Source: Pseudomonadota bacterium (lineage in GTDB: Bacteria > Chloroflexota > UBA5177). Taken from it: a stretch of DNA of 64,000 nt. The stretch is from the NCBI GenBank assembly GCA_021324655.1, contig JAJPIP010000095.1, positions 56,969 through 120,968 on the forward strand, in the 5' to 3' direction. Position 1 is the stretch's first letter. The number at the start of each line of letters is the position of its first letter. Both the position numbers and the translations under genes were made by a program. Under the pieces are notes generated by a model. The model was not told the DNA's origin. It worked only from the letters and a program-made list of their open reading frames with translations, and searched no databases. Shown here piece by piece: positions 45,284-53,768 of the stretch.

Positions 45284-45375
45284 GTCTCGTTCGCCAGGTG
45301 CCTAGAGTGGCTGCCTAGGAGGACCAGGACCTGATCGCGACTGCGCGGCTCATCGCACACCAAGGCTTCCGGCGC

Positions 45376-45582
45376 ATGTTTCCGGACGACGGACAGGCCC
45401 TGGTCGAGTATGCCCTCCTTCTGAGCTTGATCTCGATCGTTGCCATGTTGATTCTGCACCGCCTCTCGGTGAGAGTGGACGGCGTGTGGACGGCGATGTG
45501 GGCGGCCATAGATCACGCGCAGCATGTCATTAATCCGCCACCGCCCACGGCGACGAGTTGCGGCAGGCCCAGGTGTGGGTGA
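45376..45582 (+). CDS. Flp-type pilin-like protein
   Basis: A 68-residue protein. DDGQALVEYALLLSLISIVAMLIL is a type IVb prepilin start: cleavage after G6 leaves Glu at position 5 of the mature chain, followed by Tyr and a hydrophobic helix. The short C-terminal part contains INPPPPT and two Cys (C..R..C). No tad secretion genes or prepilin peptidase are in the window. A TGCA box lies upstream, so it may share control with EPS genes. The start has only a weak ribosome site (AAGG). Confidence 0.7.
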   Translation: MFPDDGQALVEYALLLSLISIVAMLILHRLSVRVDGVWTAMWAAIDHAQHVINPPPPTATSCGRPRCG

Positions 45583-45742
45583 GATAAAGCGAGCCGGCCC
45601 GGACGGATAAGAGAGGTACTACTTCCGCGATGTGCGAGGAGTACTTCGGCATTTCGTCCTCCGAGCCATTGATCGTCCCGTACTGCCGTCCTATGCTGCG
45701 CCCAGAGCCAATGGATGCAGACCTGTCGCTGAGGGGAGGCAT

Positions 45743-46054
45743 ATGATGACCGAGTCACACCTGTCGGATCGTTTCGGCCGCGAGTTCCGTGATTATTACT
45801 CCCTGCTGGGAATTCCATGGAGCGCGTCGCTTCCGGAGGTCGAGGCCGCCTACCGGCGTGCCGTGGCGATGAATCGCCCCGATCGGTTCTCGCACGATCC
45901 GCTCCGCCACCGCCAGGCACAGCAACTGGTCCAGACCCTCAACGAGGGAATGACGCTGCTGCGCGATCCCGCGGCGCGCTACGAGTACAATCGCCGCTTC
46001 CGCAGCGAGATGCCTCTCCGGGCGCGCCTCGAAATGTCAGCGCGCGCGGTCTAA
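45743..46054 (+). CDS. J-domain-like protein with degenerate HPD motif
   Basis: A 103-residue protein whose core, DYYSLLGIPWSASLPEVEAAYRRAV, is a J-domain start. The HPD tripeptide that stimulates DnaK is RPD here (MNRPDRF), so it is unlikely to be a normal co-chaperone. The rest (TLLRDPAARYEYNRRF) is also J-like. GGGGAGG precedes two adjacent ATGs at 45743 and 45746. It heads the HprK/nucleotidyltransferase group. Confidence 0.75.
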   Translation: MMTESHLSDRFGREFRDYYSLLGIPWSASLPEVEAAYRRAVAMNRPDRFSHDPLRHRQAQQLVQTLNEGMTLLRDPAARYEYNRRFRSEMPLRARLEMSARAV

Positions 46055-46209
46055 CGATCACCGACGCAGCGACTCGATCGACCCGGGCTCAGATCCTGGT
46101 GAGGCACCGCGATTGCGCCCTCCGGCATCATGAGCTCGCCCGGCCCGAGGTCCGCTCCGGTACCGGCAAGCCCAGCAGGACATCGGATGCAGGCGGTACC
46201 CTGGGAGCA

Positions 46210-47007
46210 ATGGCGAGCATGGTCGTTTTTCAATCCTATGGGGTTCGCGTGCTGGTCGATGTGCCGTGTGAATCGGTGGCCGAACGGGTACGGCGGCTCA
46301 TGCCGGCTGAGTGGGAGGTCCAGGTTCCCGATGATGCGGATGTGCGCTACGCGCTGCGGTTGCTCGAGGACGTTTGGTCGCTGAAGCTGGACGGCGTAGA
46401 CATCATCGAGCATTCGGATCTCGACGCGGTGATCGATCGTCTAGCGTCGGACATCCACCATCGGATCGCTCTCCACGCGCGAAATCTTACTTTCGTGCAT
46501 GCCGGTGTGGTCGCGTATGACGGAGGCGCTGTCATCCTTCCCGGCCGGAGTCACTCCGGAAAGTCGACACTGGTCGCCGCACTGATCCGTGCCGGGGCAG
46601 ACTACTATTCCGATGAATATGCCGTATTTGACGATGAGGGGACGGTACATCCCTATCCAAAGTTCCTTTCTCTGCGGTCCGACGCGGTGAGATACCGAGA
46701 AGTCGTCACGGCCGAGGCGCTGGGGGGACGGACCGCCGACACCTGCCTCCGGGCCCACCTCGTCGCGTTCCTCACCTATAAGCCCGGCGCGATGTTCGAG
46801 CCGGCCGCACTCAGTCCGGCCCAGACGCTGCTCAATCTCCTTGACCACGCGATTCACGGGCGCAGGCATTCTGCCGCTGCCCTCAATCAGCTGGCGAGGG
46901 TGGTTTCCGACGCGCGCGCATTCCGGTCGGAGCGGGGAGAGGCGGAAGAGACGGCCCAGATGATCTTGCATTTTCTCGACACGGCGTCGAGTGCCGGGAG
47001 AACGTGA
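46210..47007 (+). CDS. HprK-related kinase
   Basis: A 265-residue P-loop kinase related to the C-terminal domain of HPr kinase/phosphorylase. Marks are FVHAGVVAYDGGAVILPG, Walker A GRSHSGKST (112-120) and YYSDEYAVFDDEG (Asp/Glu pair at 135-136). Relatives occur with PqqD-like proteins and a nucleotidyltransferase in peptide-modification loci (HPr-rel-A type), which fits the neighbours here. The ATG at 46210 follows GGGAGCA. It overlaps or abuts the next gene. A phosphorylation target is not known. Confidence 0.8.
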   Translation: MASMVVFQSYGVRVLVDVPCESVAERVRRLMPAEWEVQVPDDADVRYALRLLEDVWSLKLDGVDIIEHSDLDAVIDRLASDIHHRIALHARNLTFVHAGVVAYDGGAVILPGRSHSGKSTLVAALIRAGADYYSDEYAVFDDEGTVHPYPKFLSLRSDAVRYREVVTAEALGGRTADTCLRAHLVAFLTYKPGAMFEPAALSPAQTLLNLLDHAIHGRRHSAAALNQLARVVSDARAFRSERGEAEETAQMILHFLDTASSAGRT

Positions 47008-47008
47008 A

Positions 47009-48721
47009 GTGAAGCCAGAGATGCAACCGTTCACGTCCGCTGCCGCGACGACGAACGTGCGTCAGAGGTTTCCCATGTTCTCGTCGGCACTCCAAACCAT
47101 CGTCGCCGGGTTGCATGGACTTCCCCCAGACACTCGCCGCGTCGATTGGGAGTCGGTGCACGGGCTCGCCGAGGCTCATGGCGTAACGGCGCTGCTCCAC
47201 GCAGCGTGGCACGGGTCAGGAGACGTTCCCGAAGCCGTCTTGACTTCCTGGGCTCACGTGCGCCACCTCAACGCGCTCCGTGGGATTCGGGCTTGCCGGC
47301 AGAGAGACATGCTGGTGCACGATCTGCGGCAGCGGGGGATATCGTGTCTCGTGCTAAAAGGAGCGGCTTTAGCACAGATCTGGTACCAGGACTTGTCATT
47401 GCGCCCTTTTCTCGATATCGACCTCTGGCTGCCACAGCGGGATGCGGATGTGGCTCGCGAGGTCCTCGTGGCGGCGGGTTACGGCGAGCTGACAGACGGA
47501 AGCCCGCATCATGGTCTCCCTCTCCACCGCCGTGATCTGCCTTGCGCCGTCGAACTACATCGCGATCTCACCGCACTCCCGCTCCGTGTGGCTCCCGACT
47601 TTGCAGAGTTTGCTGCCCGCTCCATGGCGATCGAGAGCACTGATATCCGGATCCTCGGACCGGAAGATGCTTTGTTCCACCTGTGTCTGCACCTCGTGCA
47701 GCATCTGGGACGTGCCCATGGCTGGCGGCTGCGTGATCTCTACGACATTCGTTGCCATCTCGAGCGCTTCGCGATCGACTGGCCCGCGTTCCAGGCGCTG
47801 ATCGAGGCCCATGAAAGCCGGCGGCTGTGTGCCGCCGTGCTGGGTCTAGCTCATCTCGTCGTTGGAGCGGACGTCCCGGTGGAGCGAATCGAGGGGACCG
47901 CTGCGCTCGAGCTTCTGCACATGCCGATCCCCGGCACGCTGCACCACCGCAGGCGCGCTGACTTCCTCGCTGCCGCCCTCCGTGGCGATGTGCGTCGAAC
48001 GACCTCAATCGTGCACGCTGCCGCGAGTGAGTGGGTGGGAGCCGAACGAGGTATCGTTCCCCCCGGCGAGGCGTCGATGAGCCGACCTCGGGCCATTCCC
48101 ACCCTCCGGGATTGGCATTCGATATATCGCCGGCTTCGCCAATGGGCTCCCGAGGTTTCCGTCTGGCATGAGCCGGAGCGTTTGATGCTTACCCTGCTCG
48201 ACGACAGTTCAGCGCCAACAGGTGCACGGCCCGCCGCCATACCAGCCGCCCTGCGTTCGCCGCTTCTAGTAGTTCTCCTCCTGGGAGCCTGCATGGTCCT
48301 GGGGCGCATGGTCCGAGTGTTCCGGGTGACCGGTCGAAGTATGGAACCGACGCTCCATCCGGGACGGCGCCTCGTCGTCGATCTTCTGTCATATCGCTTC
48401 CGGTGCCCACGACGCGGAGAGATTGTTCTCCTCGCCGGTGGTGCGGGGCGACCGGATTTGGGGGTCAAGCGCATCGTCGGCCTCCCGGGAGAATTGATCG
48501 AAATGCGCTCGGGGCGTGTCTACGTCGACGGCATGCGGCTGCGTGACGACCATCCGCTCGTCCGTAATCGGGCGCGCGTCCGCTCTCTGCGATTAGGCCC
48601 CGGGCAATACTTTGTTCTGGGGGACAACCGGCCTGTATCGGTCGACTCGCGCCGCTGGGGACCGATTCCCGAGCGCGTGATTGTCGGACGCGTGAGGAAC
48701 GCCCGCGCTAAGCAGCGGTAG
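47009..48721 (+). CDS. Nucleotidyltransferase-family domain fused to signal peptidase I
   Basis: A 570-residue fusion. Residues about 1-300 form a PF14907-like nucleotidyltransferase with CLVLKGAALAQIWYQ and RPFLDIDLWLP (the DxD pair) and VELHRDL. A hydrophobic stretch (LLVVLLLGACMVLG) then leads to a complete type I signal peptidase: VTGRSMEPTLHPG (catalytic Ser), RRGEIVLLAGG, GVKRIVGLPGE (catalytic Lys) and GDNRPVSVDSRRWGPIPE. The GTG at 47009 follows GGGAGAACGT and the HprK-like stop; a GTG at 46991 is an alternative. The peptidase side would face the outside. Such a fusion beside an HprK-related kinase and a PqqD protein suggests maturation of an exported peptide. Confidence 0.85.
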   Translation: MKPEMQPFTSAAATTNVRQRFPMFSSALQTIVAGLHGLPPDTRRVDWESVHGLAEAHGVTALLHAAWHGSGDVPEAVLTSWAHVRHLNALRGIRACRQRDMLVHDLRQRGISCLVLKGAALAQIWYQDLSLRPFLDIDLWLPQRDADVAREVLVAAGYGELTDGSPHHGLPLHRRDLPCAVELHRDLTALPLRVAPDFAEFAARSMAIESTDIRILGPEDALFHLCLHLVQHLGRAHGWRLRDLYDIRCHLERFAIDWPAFQALIEAHESRRLCAAVLGLAHLVVGADVPVERIEGTAALELLHMPIPGTLHHRRRADFLAAALRGDVRRTTSIVHAAASEWVGAERGIVPPGEASMSRPRAIPTLRDWHSIYRRLRQWAPEVSVWHEPERLMLTLLDDSSAPTGARPAAIPAALRSPLLVVLLLGACMVLGRMVRVFRVTGRSMEPTLHPGRRLVVDLLSYRFRCPRRGEIVLLAGGAGRPDLGVKRIVGLPGELIEMRSGRVYVDGMRLRDDHPLVRNRARVRSLRLGPGQYFVLGDNRPVSVDSRRWGPIPERVIVGRVRNARAKQR

Positions 48722-48772
48722 TCGACCGAGTCCAACCCGGGACAGATCCTATGGCCGCGCATGAGCGGCGGC

Positions 48773-49420
48773 TCATGTCGATTCGAGGACTCCAAGACGA
48801 ACCGCGACCATGACGGCCTGGGCCCGAGAGTTCACCCGTAGCTTGCTCAGTATGTGCGCCATGTGCGTGCGGACCGTCTCGGTACTGACGCCCAGTTGGA
48901 CCGCCACCTGCTTGTCAGTGCCGCCAGACGCGACCTCGCGGAGCACGTCCCGCTCCCTGGGGGTGAGGCTGCCCGCGTGATGAGCCGGATGGCCTGACTC
49001 GCCGTCACGCTCGTGCCTTGCTTTGCCGGACCTGTCGCTGCTGGGTAGGCGCAGCAGACCATCGGTCTGGCCGAGCTGGACGACAGCCTGGATCAGATCT
49101 TTCCACGGGCTTCCCTTGTGCAAGACGCACCGAGCACCCAGGCGCATTGCCTCTTCAAGGTCGTCCCGATTAGTGCTACCGGTAACGACGACGGCGTGTG
49201 CTCCAGGGTTGACAGTACCCAGTTCCCGCACCACGTCCACTCCACGGCTGGCGCCCAGGTCAAGGTCCACGATCGCTACGTCTATGTCGGTCAAGAAGGG
49301 CCGGGCCTCATCGACTGATCCAACCTGGCCCGTGACCTCAATTCCGGCTTCGCGTGAGAGCATGAACGCCAGAGGCTCACGGATGACCTGATGATCGTCG
49401 ACGATCAAGACGCGAATCAT
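48773..49420 (-). CDS. NarL/FixJ-type response regulator
   Basis: A 215-residue two-domain regulator. The receiver has acidic D8/D9, the phosphoacceptor D52 in VDLDLG, VVTGST and LHKGS (Lys). After a His/Ser-rich linker the LuxR HTH begins at LTPRERDVLREVASGG. ATG 49420 (GGAGGGG upstream) is preferred to the longer frame at 49477. No sensor kinase is adjacent. It lies between the fusion gene and the large surface protein and is a candidate reader of the TGCA box. Confidence 0.87.
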   Translation of the reverse strand: MIRVLIVDDHQVIREPLAFMLSREAGIEVTGQVGSVDEARPFLTDIDVAIVDLDLGASRGVDVVRELGTVNPGAHAVVVTGSTNRDDLEEAMRLGARCVLHKGSPWKDLIQAVVQLGQTDGLLRLPSSDRSGKARHERDGESGHPAHHAGSLTPRERDVLREVASGGTDKQVAVQLGVSTETVRTHMAHILSKLRVNSRAQAVMVAVRLGVLEST

Positions 49421-49823
49421 GCCCCTCCCGTGGTGGCCGATGGGTGAGTGAGCGCGAGTTCGCAAGATCCCCCGCACGCGTCGATCGACACCCGGGTCCT
49501 TGTACCTCCGTCACTGCGCTTCTGTCAGGATACACATGCATCTGCAGCGGCTCGAGTTCTTGCAGGGTATTGGACTTCCGGCGACTGTTTCCGGACTGCG
49601 CAGCCATCCCCCATTTGCGGGAGTGCAGCTGTAAGTTGGCTTCCCCCAGCCGGAGGCCTATGCTCGGCATCTGAAGTCCTTGGAGTACGCCCTTGACCGG
49701 GCAAATCCAACCCGTTACGAGTCCGACGTGGGGAGGAATCCGTGATCCAGCATGCAGTAGGCGCTCGGACCCGGGAGGTGAGCCCTGGAGAGTGCCCGGA
49801 CGCGGGCCAAAGAAGGAGACGAT
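49421..49823. other. Divergent region between response regulator and surface protein
   Basis: About 400 bases with one TGCA box (49531-49546) and a ribosome site GAAGGAGACGAT before 49824. No gene is recognised; the long minus-strand frame through it is a shadow of the surface protein gene. Confidence 0.55.
49531..49546 (+). promoter_or_regulatory. TGCA box upstream of the large surface protein
   Basis: TACACATGCATCTGCA fits the box, with the third TGCA also present, about 280 bases before the start of 49824. Confidence 0.5.
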
Positions 49824-52751
49824 ATGATGCTTAGAACCCGCTACCTCGCGTTTCTCGCAGCCGTCACCATGATCCTGGGGGCGAGTTTCGGCACTGCACC
49901 CATCACAGGCAAAGTGTTTGCTGCGACGCCCCCGCTGTCGAACACCCTTCAGGGTTGTTCCAACCCGAAAGCGATCGCTCCGCCCTATAACCCAGGCACA
50001 TTCGTCTGTCCCGATGCAGACTACGTGAACAGCGTGCTCAAGGGCTGGAGCGATGGGGACATTGTGCCGTTCCGGCTCTTCATGCAGGCCGGCAACTCGG
50101 CCCCGACGACCCCGACACAGTATCAAATGTCCGTGGCGGTCGATAATCTGACTTTCGGCAATCCTAACTATTCCAATGGGGTGGTCGGGTATCAGTTCCT
50201 TTCTCAGCCAACGCTGAACACGGCGCCCGCCGACGGATCCATGAAGAAGCCGCGCGTCGTGACAAACGCGTCGTGCACCTACACGGTGACCCCCACTGCA
50301 ACGGCATCGCCGCCCGTGAGTAAGCAGCTGCCTGCCGATCCCTACCCCGTGAACGGGTCGGCCAGCCAATCGCTCTACTGGACGATCACCGTGACGATGT
50401 CTCGTGGTCAGAACTGCGTGTTTGACCTGTACGCGCAACTCAGCATGCAGGCCGACCAGGTCGCGCCAGGACGGTGCGATGCGAAACTCCATGCGGACCT
50501 GGCGGACGCGACCTTGAATCTGCAAAGGACCGGTGCGAAAGAGGTCCCGATCCAGATCTGCGACATTCATCCGTTGACGTTCCAGCAGCCTGACCACAGC
50601 CTGTCGCTCCAGCAGAACGTCAACTACGTCTGGACGGTGCAGAACGGTATTACGCCGGACCACATCAACTTCAGCAATACCTGCGATACCTCGCAGTCGG
50701 GTTCTCAGGGTGTCGCCGTCAACGTGCAGTGGACGCGGACGGCACAACCCGGTGTCATCAGCATTACGCCGTATGTCGCCGTCCACAATCCGACACAGCG
50801 TCAACTGTATGTAACCGTTAATGACGTGGTGCAGAACGGGGCGGGCGGTTCTGCCACTGTCTTCCAGACCCTCACGTTCTCGGGCTACGTGCAGCCGAAC
50901 TCGGTGACACCCGTCATTACCGCGCCCTTCACGGAGCCGGCCGGAACCGATGTAAGCCAACTTAACCAGCAAATTACCGTGACGTACGCGAACTCCTCGG
51001 CAACTCCGGTGCTCGCGACGCTGACGGCTAGCGACTCCGCAACCCTGGTGCCGGCACAGAGCAATGACACGGCAACCATCGTCAACACAGAGACGATGAC
51101 GGAGACCGATCCGGGCAACACGCTGCAGTTCTCCGTCGACAGCTACCAGGTGTACGATGCCAACAACAATCCGGTCGGTGCTCAGAATTCCGGTGGGTCC
51201 TTCAGCAACGGATACACGTTGGGGACACCCACCAAGGGTTCCGTGGTCTGGACGCTGACAGGCGTCTCCGACAGTGGTTCGGTGACCTTCAATAAGAGCG
51301 TCTCACTCGACACATCCAACAGTGCGCTGCCCCAACTACCCGTCGGTGATCTGAGCGATCAGACGTCCTTGACGCCGTACACGAACGGGACGGCCGGGTC
51401 GACCATCTCGGCAACCAATACGATGCCGATCACCTCGGGAGAGAAGGTCACGCTGACGATCACCAAGGCCATCGGCAATTTCTCGATGGGTGCCTTCGGC
51501 TCATCGGACCAGCCGCAGACCTTCACTTTTGACGTGCAAGATCCCGACGGGAACGACATTCTGGTCCCGGACGGCAATGGCAACATGGTGATGCCCAGCA
51601 TCACGATCTCGTCGGGCAACGACGGCTCGGTGAGCATCCCCGGTCTCGATCCGGGCGTGCAGTACACCGTGACCGAATTGCCGACTGCCGGATGGGATAC
51701 CCCGCCGGCGTCCCAGAACGTGACGATTTCGGTGACGTCAGGTAGTCCGGGCAGTTGCGGTGGAACCGCAAGCGTCACCAACACCATTCATGCCAACGTG
51801 ACCGTCCAGAAGGTCACGTACCCCGTGGGCCATGAGGCCGGCTGGACGTTCAATCTCATCGGCCCGGGCGGCAGTACTCTGTCCTCGGTGACGACGACAG
51901 GCGCCAGTGCTATTGCCTTCCCGGTCAATCTCACGCAGGAAGGCCGGTACACTGTCCAGGAGGTGGGGCAGAGCGGCTGGGTTAACACTGTCGTGAGTAG
52001 TGCCAGCTTCACAGTCGACTTCCCGGCCAGCGGCGGCCAGACGTTTGCCGCTGTCTTCACCAACACGCAATGTGTGAAGCCCACCGTCACCGCCGGTAAT
52101 TCAAACGGCGTTGCGACGTTCAGCATCACCGACGCGAACACCCCGTCCACCGGCACTGGGCTGATCGGCGGGTCGCTCCCGGCCCTGAGCCCGTTGGCAC
52201 TTGGCAAGCAGGTGAACAGTACCGGGTCTAATGGGGTGGGCATCAAGGTCGTGAAGTTGACGAACGCGACCATGCCCGCTGCGTCGTGGAGCGACGGAGC
52301 CGGCTCACTCACGCTGGGCGCGAGCAAGGTGAACTCGTCCACGGGCGCGTCGATTGGGCTTGTCGCCACCTCCCTTGGCGGAACACCCGCCACCGTCAAC
52401 GTGTCCAGCACGGGGACCGTCACGGTGACGAATGCCGGGACATGCTCCACCGTTTTCGACCCGCTCCTGACCTCGACGATTCGTCAGGCAGGACAGCCAC
52501 AGACGGACACGTACAGCGGGATTGCGCAGTCGGAGAGTCAATTGACGATCTACGACGGCACTCCCGGTGTATCGACCATGAAGCTTCAAGTAAATGGACA
52601 CAGCTTTACGGTGCCCGCGCTGCAAGACGGTCAGAAGGTCGGGTTGGACATCAGTTCGGCCCTTGGCTCAGGTGATAACACCATAACGGTCACGAGTGTC
52701 GGCAAACCCGGCGGGAGTGCGGTGCTCCTCGTCGCGCCGCCTGCCGGCTAG
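49824..52751 (+). CDS. Large secreted surface protein with SpaA/Cna-like beta domains
   Basis: A 975-residue protein with a signal peptide (YLAFLAAVTMILGASFGTAP). The N-terminal third has several Cys (NTLQGCSNPK, GRCDAKLHADL). The middle includes prealbumin-like/SpaA modules (DPDGNDILVPDGNGN, GLDPGVQYTVTELPTAGWDTPP; then GQSGWVNTVVSS) like those of adhesins. The C-terminal region has Thr/Gly-rich beta structure and ends KPGGSAVLLVAPPAG without a sortase signal or helix. It may form the outer layer or an adhesin. The ATG follows GAAGGAGACGAT. A PqqD-like gene follows after a hairpin. Confidence 0.75.
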   Translation: MMLRTRYLAFLAAVTMILGASFGTAPITGKVFAATPPLSNTLQGCSNPKAIAPPYNPGTFVCPDADYVNSVLKGWSDGDIVPFRLFMQAGNSAPTTPTQYQMSVAVDNLTFGNPNYSNGVVGYQFLSQPTLNTAPADGSMKKPRVVTNASCTYTVTPTATASPPVSKQLPADPYPVNGSASQSLYWTITVTMSRGQNCVFDLYAQLSMQADQVAPGRCDAKLHADLADATLNLQRTGAKEVPIQICDIHPLTFQQPDHSLSLQQNVNYVWTVQNGITPDHINFSNTCDTSQSGSQGVAVNVQWTRTAQPGVISITPYVAVHNPTQRQLYVTVNDVVQNGAGGSATVFQTLTFSGYVQPNSVTPVITAPFTEPAGTDVSQLNQQITVTYANSSATPVLATLTASDSATLVPAQSNDTATIVNTETMTETDPGNTLQFSVDSYQVYDANNNPVGAQNSGGSFSNGYTLGTPTKGSVVWTLTGVSDSGSVTFNKSVSLDTSNSALPQLPVGDLSDQTSLTPYTNGTAGSTISATNTMPITSGEKVTLTITKAIGNFSMGAFGSSDQPQTFTFDVQDPDGNDILVPDGNGNMVMPSITISSGNDGSVSIPGLDPGVQYTVTELPTAGWDTPPASQNVTISVTSGSPGSCGGTASVTNTIHANVTVQKVTYPVGHEAGWTFNLIGPGGSTLSSVTTTGASAIAFPVNLTQEGRYTVQEVGQSGWVNTVVSSASFTVDFPASGGQTFAAVFTNTQCVKPTVTAGNSNGVATFSITDANTPSTGTGLIGGSLPALSPLALGKQVNSTGSNGVGIKVVKLTNATMPAASWSDGAGSLTLGASKVNSSTGASIGLVATSLGGTPATVNVSSTGTVTVTNAGTCSTVFDPLLTSTIRQAGQPQTDTYSGIAQSESQLTIYDGTPGVSTMKLQVNGHSFTVPALQDGQKVGLDISSALGSGDNTITVTSVGKPGGSAVLLVAPPAG

Positions 52752-52770
52752 TCATAAGGTTGATCTCGGG

Positions 52771-52794
52771 GCGTGGGAGCATCACTTCCCACGC
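52771..52794 (+). terminator. Hairpin between surface protein and PqqD-like genes
   Basis: GCGTGGGA-N8-TCCCACGC lies 20 bases after the stop. There is no U tract, so it may be a partial attenuator or mRNA-stability element. Confidence 0.5.
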
Positions 52795-52816
52795 TCCCAT
52801 TCCAAGGAGAACAGAC

Positions 52817-53194
52817 ATGCAGATGCCCCGAGCGAGAACGCAAATGCTCCTCACCCAACCGGTTGGTTCCGAACTCGTCGTCTACGACCAGAGCCGCCAT
52901 CACGCGCATCGACTGAATGAAGTGGCTGCCTTCGTGTGGTCACACTGTGATGGGCGAACTCCCGTTGCGGAAGTCGTAGCGGAGTTGTCCGAGGCCATGA
53001 CACTGAGAGCGAACGAGGACGTGGTCCTGACGGCGCTGGCGCAGCTGGAGAAGGCCAATCTCCTCGATAACGGTGGAGGCATGCGAGACACCACATTCCG
53101 GAACGTTGCGCTGGCGGCGGGCGCGATTGCCGTCCTGGCGCCGATCGTTGAATCGCTTCTTGTTCCGGAACCGGCCGCCGCCTATAGTTGGTAG
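52817..53194 (+). CDS. PqqD-like protein with C-terminal signal-peptide-like tail
   Basis: A 125-residue protein. Residues about 14-85 form a PqqD (RRE-type) winged-helix fold (VVYDQSRHHAHRLNEVAAFVW, VVAELSEAMTL). After GGGMRDTTFR comes a hydrophobic helix (VALAAGAIAVLAPIVESLL) and VPEPAAAYSW, which looks like a signal-peptidase site (AAA then YSW) at the extreme C-terminus. PqqD-type domains bind leader peptides in peptide-modification systems. AAGGAGAACAGAC precedes the ATG. The tail suggests that this protein carries its own export or substrate segment, possibly cut by the fused peptidase at 47009-48721. Confidence 0.82.
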   Translation: MQMPRARTQMLLTQPVGSELVVYDQSRHHAHRLNEVAAFVWSHCDGRTPVAEVVAELSEAMTLRANEDVVLTALAQLEKANLLDNGGGMRDTTFRNVALAAGAIAVLAPIVESLLVPEPAAAYSW

Positions 53195-53210
53195 TCAGAT
53201 CGACGCTTGG

Positions 53211-53257
53211 TGCCGTGGCGGCTGCGTCGAGCATGGCGCGGCCGCCACGGCATTTGC
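53211..53257 (+). terminator. Hairpin after the PqqD-like gene
   Basis: TGCCGTGGCGGC-N18-GCCGCCACGGCA has a perfect 12-bp stem and is followed by TTTGCC. It lies 17 bases after the stop. Confidence 0.6.
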
Positions 53258-53282
53258 CGGTCCGGCGCTTGAGAGGTTCACG

Positions 53283-53672
53283 ATGACTACACCGCGGGGG
53301 CGGCTACTGCGCGCCGCTGCTCTCTTCAGTACGACGCTCCTGGGGCTGACTGGCGGCTCGTCCACTCTTGCCGCGGGGCGTACCAGCCCGTTTTACATTC
53401 ACGCGCACGTGGCGCCGACGTCGGTGCGCAATCACTCACGTGTGACACTAAGCGTGCGCGCGGTGCGGGGAGCAAGATGCGCTGCCGCCGTGATCTACTC
53501 CGCGGGGGCCCCGCCGAATACTCTCCATCCAGCTCGGACCGCGGGCCGGAGTGGAGTCGTGCGCTGGTCCTGGCGCGTGTCCACAGCCCGCTCAGTCGGC
53601 ATCGTGACGGTCACCTGTCGCATTGCGCACGCCACAGCGTCGACGATGATTACCTTTCGCATCAGGCACTGA
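53283..53672 (+). CDS. Small secreted protein
   Basis: A 129-residue protein with a signal peptide (LLRAAALFSTTLLGLTGGSSTLAAG) and a basic, beta-rich remainder (HVAPTSVRNHSRVTLSVRAV, GRSGVVRWSWRVS) with two Cys. The pattern resembles small Ig-like extracellular domains. GAGAGG precedes the ATG. It has no recognised family and follows the PqqD-like gene after a hairpin. Confidence 0.6.
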   Translation: MTTPRGRLLRAAALFSTTLLGLTGGSSTLAAGRTSPFYIHAHVAPTSVRNHSRVTLSVRAVRGARCAAAVIYSAGAPPNTLHPARTAGRSGVVRWSWRVSTARSVGIVTVTCRIAHATASTMITFRIRH

Positions 53673-53768
53673 GCGTCCAGCTCGCAGGATACGTCGGTCG
53701 GACGCTGAGGAGCCTCAGGGCGCTGTCGTTCTCGAAGTGAGGACGCGGCCCGCCGGCTTGCGCGGCGC

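Noticed and set aside
49377..50972. 531-residue minus-strand frame
   Set aside because: It runs opposite the surface protein and the response regulator, both with clear domains and ribosome sites, and shows no domain of its own.
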